A stretch of DNA of 30,604 bases from JBHHZJ01 sp046758005 (GTDB lineage: Bacteria; Pseudomonadota; Alphaproteobacteria; Kiloniellales; J153): assembly GCA_046758005.1 (NCBI GenBank), contig JBHHZJ010000031.1, forward strand, positions 1 through 30,604. Direction: 5' to 3'. The position numbers and the translations under genes are program-made. Shown in pieces: positions 24,741 through 30,604 of this stretch (the first letter of the stretch is position 1; every line of letters starts with the position of its first letter). The notes under the pieces are model-generated. The model worked only from the letters and a program-made list of their open reading frames with translations. It was not told where the DNA came from and did no database searches.

Positions 24741-26384
24741 ATGCCGCGCATCCACTCGCTCCCTGACAGCATCACCGACCGGACCGGCGACATGCTGCAC
24801 ACGCCGAGAGCCATGCGAGGCATGGTCGTGGCGCCGCACCACCTCGCGGCGCAGGCGGGCCTCGGCGTCCTGCGCGAGGGCGGCAACGCCATCGAGGCCA
24901 TGGTCGCCGCGGCGTCCGCGGTGGCGGTCGTCTACCCGCACATGAACGCGCTGGGGGGCGACAATTTCTGGCTGATCCACGACGGATCCGGCGCGCCGAT
25001 CGGGATCGACGCCTGCGGCGCGGCGGCGGGCGCGGCGGACGCGGCGTTCTACCGCGACCGCGGCCATTCCGAGATCCCGGCGCGCGGGCCGACGGCGGCC
25101 AACACGGTGGCGGGCGCGGTCTCGGGCTGGCACACCGCGCTGGAGGTCAGCGCGCGCTGGGGAGGAAGGCTGCCGCTTGCCCGCCTGCTCGAGGACGCGC
25201 GGACCTACGCGCGCGACGGCGTGCCCGTGACCCGCAGCCAGCACGCCAACACGGCCGCCAAGCGCGTCGAACTCATCGACGTGCCCGGCTTCGCCCAGAC
25301 CTTCCTGGAGGACGGCAACGCCCCCGCGGTGGGCGCGATCTTCAGGCACCCGGCCCTGGCGGACACGCTCGCGCGGCTGGCCGAGGCGGGCCTCGACGAC
25401 TTCTACCGGGGCGAACTGGCGCGTGCGATGGCGGCCGAATTGCAGCGCCTGGGCAGCCCGCTCGGTGCCGACGATCTCGCCCGCCACCGGGCGCGCACGG
25501 TCGCGCCGCTCGAGGTTCGCCTGCGCGCCGGCACGGTCTACAACCTGCCGCCGCCGACCCAGGGGCTGGCCTCGCTCCTCATGCTGGCGCTGTTCGAGCG
25601 GCTCGACTGCACGGCGCCGGACGGCTTCGATTACGTCCACGGCCTGGTCGAGGCCGCCAAGCGCGCCTTCGCGGTGCGCGACGCGCACGTCACCGACCCG
25701 GCCTACATGGACCGCGACCCGGAAAGTTTCCTGAACGAGGACGCGCTCGACGCCATGGCGGCGAGCATCGACCGCCGCGAGGCCGCGCCCTGGGGCGCCG
25801 CGCAGCCGGCCGGTGGCGATACCGTCTGGCTCGGTGCGATCGACGGCCAAGGACGCGCCGTCAGCTTCATCCAGAGCCTCTACTGGGAGTTCGGCTCGGG
25901 CGTAGTGCTGCGCGACACCGGCGTCTTGTGGCAGAACCGCGGCACCAGCTTCAGCCTGGACGATGGCGCGCTCAACGTCCTGCGCCCCGGGCGCAAGCCG
26001 TTCCACACCATCCAGCCGGCCATGGCGTTGCCAACGGACGGACGGGTCGTGGTCTACGGCACCATGGGCGGCGAGGGCCAGCCCCAGACCCAGGCCGCGG
26101 TCTACACCCGCCACGTGGTCTACGGCCAGGCGCTGCAGGCGGCGGTCAGCGCGCCGCGCTGGCTGCTCGGGCGGACCTGGGGCGCGGCCAAGACCAGCCT
26201 GCGCATCGAGGACCGCTTCCCGAAGCAGGTCCTCGCGTCGCTCGCCGCCGCCGGTCACGACGTCGAAGTGGTCGGCCCGTTCGACGAGGTCATGGGCCAC
26301 GCCGGCGCGCTCGCGCGCCATCGCTCGGGCGTGATCGAGGGCGCGGCCGATCCGCGCGGCGACGGCGGCGTCGCCGCGTTCTGA
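24741..26384 (+). CDS. Gamma-glutamyltransferase-family protein
   Basis: The 547-residue protein of the Ntn-hydrolase GGT family removes or transfers gamma-glutamyl groups. N-terminal MRGMVVAPHHLAAQAGLGVLREGGNAIEA and NALGGDNFWL are typical. The autocleavage nucleophile should be Thr361 in GGDTVWLGAID; most GGTs read TTHxSVxD here, so the histidine two residues on is replaced. The later YGTMGGEGQPQTQ glycine loop matches. No signal peptide is visible, suggesting a cytoplasmic enzyme. The ATG at 24741 is chosen by homology; the frame is open back to 24249, but that part is the nuclease gene in another frame. It converges with the TRAP genes. Confidence 0.88.
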   Translation: MPRIHSLPDSITDRTGDMLHTPRAMRGMVVAPHHLAAQAGLGVLREGGNAIEAMVAAASAVAVVYPHMNALGGDNFWLIHDGSGAPIGIDACGAAAGAADAAFYRDRGHSEIPARGPTAANTVAGAVSGWHTALEVSARWGGRLPLARLLEDARTYARDGVPVTRSQHANTAAKRVELIDVPGFAQTFLEDGNAPAVGAIFRHPALADTLARLAEAGLDDFYRGELARAMAAELQRLGSPLGADDLARHRARTVAPLEVRLRAGTVYNLPPPTQGLASLLMLALFERLDCTAPDGFDYVHGLVEAAKRAFAVRDAHVTDPAYMDRDPESFLNEDALDAMAASIDRREAAPWGAAQPAGGDTVWLGAIDGQGRAVSFIQSLYWEFGSGVVLRDTGVLWQNRGTSFSLDDGALNVLRPGRKPFHTIQPAMALPTDGRVVVYGTMGGEGQPQTQAAVYTRHVVYGQALQAAVSAPRWLLGRTWGAAKTSLRIEDRFPKQVLASLAAAGHDVEVVGPFDEVMGHAGALARHRSGVIEGAADPRGDGGVAAF

Positions 26385-26400
26385 CGATACCGCGCGCGCC

Positions 26401-27723
26401 CTACCAGCCGATCGCGCGCGGCAGCCAGGTCGCGATCTGCGGGAAGTAGAACAGCAGCACCACCGCGGCGACCTGCAGCGATACGAAGGGCAGGACGCCG
26501 ACGTAGATGTCGCGCGTCGATACGCCCGGCGGGGCCACCCCCTTGAGGAAGAACAGCGACCAGCCGACGGGCGGGGTCAGGAACGAGGTCTGGAGCACGA
26601 GGCACACCAGCGTCGCCATCCAGACCATGTTGACCTCCGTGTCGGTGAAGATCGGCAGGAACAGCGGCAGCACAATGTACGAAATCTCGATCCACTCGAG
26701 GAAGAAGCCGAGCAGGAAGATGAGCGCCAGCATGAAGACGAGGTCGGCGGTCGGGCCGCCCGGCACGAGCGCGAACAGATCGAGCACCAGGTCCTCGCCG
26801 TCCAGGCCGCGGAAGGCGAGCGAGAAGGCCTGGGCGCAGATCAGAATGAAGAACACCATCGCGCTGATCTTGACCGTGTTCTGAACCGTCTCGGTCAGCA
26901 CCCGCAGGTTGAGCTGCCCGGCCATGGCGACGACCAGGATGCTGCCGAGCGCGCCCATGGAGGCCGCCTCGGTCGGCGCCGCGACGCCGCCGATGATCGA
27001 GCCGAGCACCGCGACGATGAGCAGGAACGGCGGCAGCACCACCTTGAACAGGCGCACCGCCAGGTCCTTGCGCGAGAGTTGGCTGCGTTCCTCCAGAGGA
27101 ATGGGCGGCGCCAGGTCCGGGCGCACCCAGCCCACCCCCAGCATGTAAGCGGCGTAGATCGCGGCAAGCACGAGGCCGGGGACCATCGCCGCGGCAAACA
27201 GGGTGCCGACCGATTCGCCGACGATGTCGGCGAGCAGGATGAGCACCAGGCTGGGCGGAATGATCTGGCCGAGCGTGCCGGAGGCGCAGATCGTGCCGCA
27301 GGCGAGCCCCTTGCCGTAACCGCGGCGCATGAACGTGGGCAGCGTGAGCAGCCCGAGCGTCACCACCGTGGCGCCGACGATTCCGGTCGAGGCGCCCATG
27401 AGCACGCCGACCGCGATGATCGCCAGCCCCATGCCGCCGCGCAGGCCGCCCGCGGCGTGGCCGATCACGTCGAGCAGTTCCTCGACGATGCGGGAGCGCT
27501 CGAGCATCACCCCCAGGAACACGAACAGCGGGATCGCCATCAGCGTGTAGTTGGTCACCACGCCGTAGATGCGCAGCGGCAGAAGGTTGAACAGCCCCAT
27601 GCCGAAGCCGAGGTAGCCGAACGACAGGCCGGCGGTCGCCAGCGCTATTGCGACGGGAAACCCGATGAGGAGCAGGCCGAAGAAGCTCAACCCCATCAGG
27701 ATCGCAAGGATTTCGCTGTCCAC
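26401..27723 (-). CDS. TRAP transporter large membrane subunit (DctM type)
   Basis: The 440-residue protein has about 12 hydrophobic segments and carries the solute with sodium. Recognisable segments are LMAIPLFVFLGVMLERS, GLRGGMGLAIIAVGVLMGASTG, SGTLGQIIPPSLVLILLAD, GVAAPTEAASMGALG and LQTSFLTPPVGWSLFFLKGV. It resembles the FcbT3-like branch used for organic acids and aromatic or sulfonated compounds. The GTG start at 27723 has AGGAGG 7 bases upstream; the small-subunit gene stop lies 2 bases before it. A longer frame upstream was rejected because it covers that gene. Confidence 0.94.
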   Translation of the reverse strand: MDSEILAILMGLSFFGLLLIGFPVAIALATAGLSFGYLGFGMGLFNLLPLRIYGVVTNYTLMAIPLFVFLGVMLERSRIVEELLDVIGHAAGGLRGGMGLAIIAVGVLMGASTGIVGATVVTLGLLTLPTFMRRGYGKGLACGTICASGTLGQIIPPSLVLILLADIVGESVGTLFAAAMVPGLVLAAIYAAYMLGVGWVRPDLAPPIPLEERSQLSRKDLAVRLFKVVLPPFLLIVAVLGSIIGGVAAPTEAASMGALGSILVVAMAGQLNLRVLTETVQNTVKISAMVFFILICAQAFSLAFRGLDGEDLVLDLFALVPGGPTADLVFMLALIFLLGFFLEWIEISYIVLPLFLPIFTDTEVNMVWMATLVCLVLQTSFLTPPVGWSLFFLKGVAPPGVSTRDIYVGVLPFVSLQVAAVVLLFYFPQIATWLPRAIGW

Positions 27724-27724
27724 G

Positions 27725-28300
27725 CTAGAACCTCCTAACGAGGAACAGCAGGTTGCGCGCGGCCTGGGCCACGGCCTGCAAAAGCAGCAACGCGAAGCCC
27801 AGCGGGATGAACGACTTGAGCAGGAAACGCAACGGCAGGCCGCCGGGATCGGGCGAGATCTCGCTGGCCACGTAGGACTGTTCGACATAGCCGAGCGACA
27901 GCTTGATGATGATGGCGGAGATGATCGCGGTCGCCAACGCCGCCGCGAGGTCGATCGCCTGGCGGACGGTCTCCGGAAACTTCTCGTAGAAAATGTCCAC
28001 CTGCACGTGGGCGCCGTGGCGCATGGCGTAGGCGATGCCGATCAGCGCGATCGGCGAAATCAGATGCCACTCGAGCTCTTGAAGGGACACGGGACCGATG
28101 CGGAACGCGTAGCGCAGGATGACATTGACCGCGACCAGCACGACCAGCGCGAGCGCGGCCCAGGAGGCCCAGCGCCCGATGCCGTCGATGAACGCTTCCA
28201 GCACGTCCGAGAGGCGCGCGAGCGCCGGCCGATTCCGATCCGCCGGCGAAATCGGGTCGGCAGCTGTTGGCGAGCGAGTGGGCCGCTCGAGGCGGCTCAT
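27725..28300 (-). CDS. TRAP transporter small membrane subunit (DctQ type)
   Basis: The 191-residue protein has four hydrophobic segments and conserved NVILRYAF, QELEWHL and HVQVDIFYEKFP motifs. It assembles with DctM. GGAGGAG lies 7 bases before the ATG at 28300. It is 113 bases after the binding-protein gene, across the hairpin at 28378-28406. Confidence 0.93.
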   Translation of the reverse strand: MSRLERPTRSPTAADPISPADRNRPALARLSDVLEAFIDGIGRWASWAALALVVLVAVNVILRYAFRIGPVSLQELEWHLISPIALIGIAYAMRHGAHVQVDIFYEKFPETVRQAIDLAAALATAIISAIIIKLSLGYVEQSYVASEISPDPGGLPLRFLLKSFIPLGFALLLLQAVAQAARNLLFLVRRF

Positions 28301-28377
28301 GGTCCGACTCCTCCTCGATATGGAGCCCCGCGCGGGCGCGCGGCGGACAGGGGCTTCCGGCGCACCGGGCGGAGGAA

Positions 28378-28406
28378 GCGGTCCCGCACGGAAAGGGCGG
28401 GACCGC
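28378..28406 (-). promoter_or_regulatory. Intercistronic hairpin after TRAP binding-protein gene
   Basis: GCGGTCCCGC and GCGGGACCGC make a perfect 10-base-pair stem with a 9-base loop, 8 bases after the DctP stop at 28414. It probably stabilises the binding-protein message or partly terminates transcription, as at 14900-14929. Confidence 0.75.
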
Positions 28407-28413
28407 GTTCGGG

Positions 28414-29493
28414 CTAACGGATGCTCAGGAAGAATCCCTCGCTGAGGGTGGACCAGGCGTCGTGCTTCTTCTTGAAGGCCATGAATGAATCGTGGACCTT
28501 CTTGGTGATCGGGTCTTCCTTGGACTTGCTCTCGAGCACGTCCGCCGTGACCTCGCGCAGCGCGTCGATCACGTCCTTCGGAAACTGCCGGGTCTGCACG
28601 CCATAATTCGTCACCAGGTCGTCGAGGGCGTCGGCGTTGTTGGCCTCGGCCCAGGTGTGGCTGGTGATGTTGGCCGCCCGCGCCGCGGCCTGGACGATCG
28701 CCTGCAGGTCCTTGGGCAGCTTGTTGTAGGCGGTCTTGTTGACGATCAGCTCCGACGTGGTCGAGGGCTCGTGCCAATCGCTGGTGTAATAGAACTTGGC
28801 CGCCTTGTGCAGGCCGAGGCGGCGGTCCTGATACGGGCCCACCCACTCGGCCGCGTCGATCACGCCGCGCTCCAGTGCCGGAAAGATCTCGCCGCCGGGC
28901 AGCAGCTTCACGTTGACGCCGATCGCCTCGTACACCTTGCCGGCGAGCCCCGGAATGCGCATCTTGAGGCCCTTGAAGTCGGCGAGCGAGTTCATCTCCT
29001 TGCGGAACCAGCCGCCCATCTGCACGCCGGTGTTGCCGCACGGCATGGCGACCAGATTGAACGGCACGTAGATCTCGTTCCAAAGCTCGAGCCCGCCGCC
29101 GTGGTAGTACCACGCGTTCTGGCCCTGGAAGCTCATGCCGAAGGGCACCGTGCCGAAGTACTGCGCGGCGAAGATCTTGCCGGCCCAGTAGTAGGCGACG
29201 CCGTGGTTCATCTCCACCGTGCCGGCCGAGACCGCGTCGAAGCCCTCGAACGCGGGGATCAGCTCGCCGGCCGCGTACACCTTGATCTTCAAGCGGCCGT
29301 CCGACATCGACTCGATGGTCTTGGCCAGGTCCTCGGCGCTGCCCGGCCCGACCTGATAGAACGGCAGCTGCGGCGGCCACGTCGTCGTCATCTTCCAACT
29401 GAATTTCTCGGCGGCCCTCACGACCGTCGGCGCGGCCACGGCGCCGAGCGCGGCGCCGGAGACGCCGGCCTTCAAGAACGTGCGACGTTTCAT
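28414..29493 (-). CDS. TRAP transporter solute-binding protein (DctP/FcbT1-like, Tat signal)
   Basis: The 359-residue periplasmic protein starts with a Tat-like signal (MKRRTFLKAGVSGAALGAVA, ending near VVRA), suggesting folded export. The mature part has WPPQLPFYQVGPG, CGNTGVQMGGWFRKE, GLKMRIPGLAGKVYEAIG, FPALERGVIDAAEWVGPYQD and TSDWHEPSTTSE. This matches the TakP/FcbT1-type branch, whose members bind 2-oxoacids, lactate, aromatic acids or taurine-like compounds. The solute here is unknown; the nearby SauS-like operon suggests a sulfonate. GGGAGGAG precedes the ATG. The region from 29494 to 29637 should contain its promoter. Confidence 0.93.
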   Translation of the reverse strand: MKRRTFLKAGVSGAALGAVAAPTVVRAAEKFSWKMTTTWPPQLPFYQVGPGSAEDLAKTIESMSDGRLKIKVYAAGELIPAFEGFDAVSAGTVEMNHGVAYYWAGKIFAAQYFGTVPFGMSFQGQNAWYYHGGGLELWNEIYVPFNLVAMPCGNTGVQMGGWFRKEMNSLADFKGLKMRIPGLAGKVYEAIGVNVKLLPGGEIFPALERGVIDAAEWVGPYQDRRLGLHKAAKFYYTSDWHEPSTTSELIVNKTAYNKLPKDLQAIVQAAARAANITSHTWAEANNADALDDLVTNYGVQTRQFPKDVIDALREVTADVLESKSKEDPITKKVHDSFMAFKKKHDAWSTLSEGFFLSIR

Positions 29494-29637
29494 GATTCGA
29501 CTCCTCCCTGATGCCTGAGTTGTTCGGGGATCGCCGCCGGGCAACACCAGCGCGCGGCCCGGCGACCGTACGAGCGTAGGCAAACGGCCGGGATAAATCC
29601 ATCAAAGTGTTGCCGCGCGCTCGACGCGCGCCGCGCG

Positions 29638-30168
29638 TTACGAGCCGGTGCGCAGCGGCGCGCGGCGGATCTCGCGGATCAGGTCCTCGAGCGGCCGGCC
29701 CTCGGCGCGCGCCCGGTCCCAGAGTCGGTCGGCCGCGGCCACATCCAGGCGGCCGTAGAGCGTCATCCACAGCGCGGTCTCGCGCAGGTCGCGCGCCTTG
29801 TGCCGCGCAAGCCAGTCCTCGAAGCGCCACTCCTCGTCGGCCGCATCGCCGCGCGCGCTCGCCGTGAAGGCCTGGGCCTCGACGATACCCCCGTCGAGCA
29901 GCTCGACCGCGACGGGCGCAGGCTCGTACTCGACCGATTCGAAAAACAGGATCCGGTCCACGTCGGCCGCGCTCAGGCCCCCCACCACCACGCCCTCGAC
30001 GCGCGAGCCCGGCGCGGGCGCGAGCACCGGGAAGGACTCGCCGCGCAGCCGCGCGAGCCGGAAGCCGGCCAACCGCGCACGCGGAAAAGGCCGGCCCGGC
30101 GCCGGCCGGCCGATGACCAGCTCCAACATGTCGCTGTCGGCCAGGAGGCCGAAAAAAAAGAACCGCAT
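29638..30168 (-). CDS. Gamma-glutamylcyclotransferase-like (AIG2 family) protein
   Basis: The 176-residue protein begins MRFFFFGLLADSDMLELV, the usual YGxL-like start of the AIG2/GGCT fold, here FFFGLL. FRLARLRGESFPVLAPAPGSRVEGVVV and ILFFESVEYEP follow; Glu77 or Glu80 in the latter is the likely catalytic acid. Such enzymes release 5-oxoproline from gamma-glutamyl amines or amino acids. The C-terminal 60 residues are helical and outside the core fold. Codons 3-6 contain a run of eight T. It is encoded upstream of the TRAP operon on the same strand, 144 bases away. Confidence 0.85.
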   Translation of the reverse strand: MRFFFFGLLADSDMLELVIGRPAPGRPFPRARLAGFRLARLRGESFPVLAPAPGSRVEGVVVGGLSAADVDRILFFESVEYEPAPVAVELLDGGIVEAQAFTASARGDAADEEWRFEDWLARHKARDLRETALWMTLYGRLDVAAADRLWDRARAEGRPLEDLIREIRRAPLRTGS

Positions 30169-30373
30169 CGCGCTCGACTGCCGCCGTCGTCTTGGCCCAC
30201 GGCCCATACCGCAAAACCATGCCGCGCGGGCGTGCGCCGCCGGCGCGGCCTTTGTAGCAAATTCCGCACCGGTCATGCATCCGGCGATCATCGCACGGAC
30301 GCCCGCGCCGCGACCGTAGCCTCCGCAAGGCGCGGCGGCGCGGAGCGAAAGAAGCACGCGCGAGGTGTGACGC

Positions 30374-30523
30374 TCAAGACGGCAGGGGCACGATCGCGAA
30401 CGTGACAAACAGCCAGAGCGTCGCGCTGATCGCGCCGAGCACGGCGAAGGAACGCAGTTCCGACCGCCGCACCTTGAGCATCTTGCACACCCGCCGGTCC
30501 ATCGCGCTCTGCGCCCAGGCCAC
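30374..30523 (-). CDS. 49-residue single-pass membrane protein
   Basis: MAWAQSAMDRRVCKMLKVRR begins the protein, followed by one hydrophobic segment (about residues 26-46: FAVLGAISATLWLFVTFAIV). The GTG at 30523 has GGGAGG 7 bases upstream; an ATG at 30502 is a possible later start. No family is recognised. Small size makes the call tentative, but the strong ribosome site and clear membrane segment support it. The next 205 bases (30169-30373) hold nothing I can identify. Confidence 0.6.
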   Translation of the reverse strand: MAWAQSAMDRRVCKMLKVRRSELRSFAVLGAISATLWLFVTFAIVPLPS

Positions 30524-30604
30524 AGTTTCGCCTCCCGCTTATCTTGTTCGGGCGGGCCGCCGCGGCAACGCACGACCGTTCACATTCGCGCGCGCGTAGG
30601 CGCG

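Noticed and set aside
27725..30328. 867-codon minus-strand open frame joining DctQ to upstream DNA
   Set aside because: Only its C-terminal part is the real DctQ. The rest reads the DctP and cyclotransferase genes in a wrong frame; the real start is the ATG at 28300 with a good ribosome site.

Overview
The window is GC-rich and tightly packed with coding sequence. Genes overlap by 4-14 bases inside operons and Shine-Dalgarno sequences are strong. Three TRAP subunits, a family-1 ABC sugar-type importer, an ECF sigma/anti-sigma pair, a SpmA-SpmB fusion and an IclR regulator together suggest a metabolically versatile alphaproteobacterium (Rhodospirillales or Hyphomicrobiales-like). That assignment is inference. 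No rRNA, tRNA, CRISPR array or insertion-sequence transposase was seen.

Layout. (1) 1-4300: a copy of a palindromic repeat cut by the window edge; a protein with an MCP-type signalling hairpin followed by a globin (minus strand); an ECF sigma factor and membrane anti-sigma factor (minus); and, divergent from them, a secreted Hint (intein-like) protein with a Gly/Ser/Lys tail, overlapping a small secreted protein that is a stand-alone relative of the anti-sigma factor's periplasmic domain. (2) 4556-5866: a SpmA-SpmB fusion. (3) 5967-16462: a dihydroxyacetone (DHA) kinase regulon. dhaK lies alone on the plus strand. A minus-strand operon encodes solute-binding protein, two permeases, a tiny membrane protein, two ATPases, DhaL, DhaM (EIIA), HPr, full-length EI and an HTH protein, almost all linked by overlapping stop/start codons. 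TTTAG-repeat operators precede both dhaK and the solute-binding protein gene. (4) 16468-19102: divergent M20 carbamoylase/allantoate-type hydrolase and metal amidohydrolase. (5) 19269-24080: IclR regulator, a truncated isocitrate lyase/PEP mutase-family remnant, an acylating sulfoacetaldehyde-type dehydrogenase (SauS-like) and a two-subunit NDP-forming acyl-CoA ligase. (6) 24193-30523: secreted SNase-like protein, gamma-glutamyltransferase, TRAP transporter (minus), gamma-glutamylcyclotransferase-like protein (minus) and a 49-residue membrane protein (minus).

How the parts may work together. The ABC importer probably brings in DHA, glycerol or a compound that yields DHA. A dedicated PEP-EI-HPr-DhaM relay recharges the nucleotide on DhaL, so that DhaK-bound DHA becomes DHAP. 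The SauS-like dehydrogenase and CoA ligase would interconvert an organo-acid such as sulfoacetate with its CoA ester and aldehyde; the TRAP system nearby may import the substrate. The ECF cluster looks like a cell-envelope signalling unit in which the sensor domain also exists as a free secreted protein. Substrates and partnerships are inferred from family and context only.
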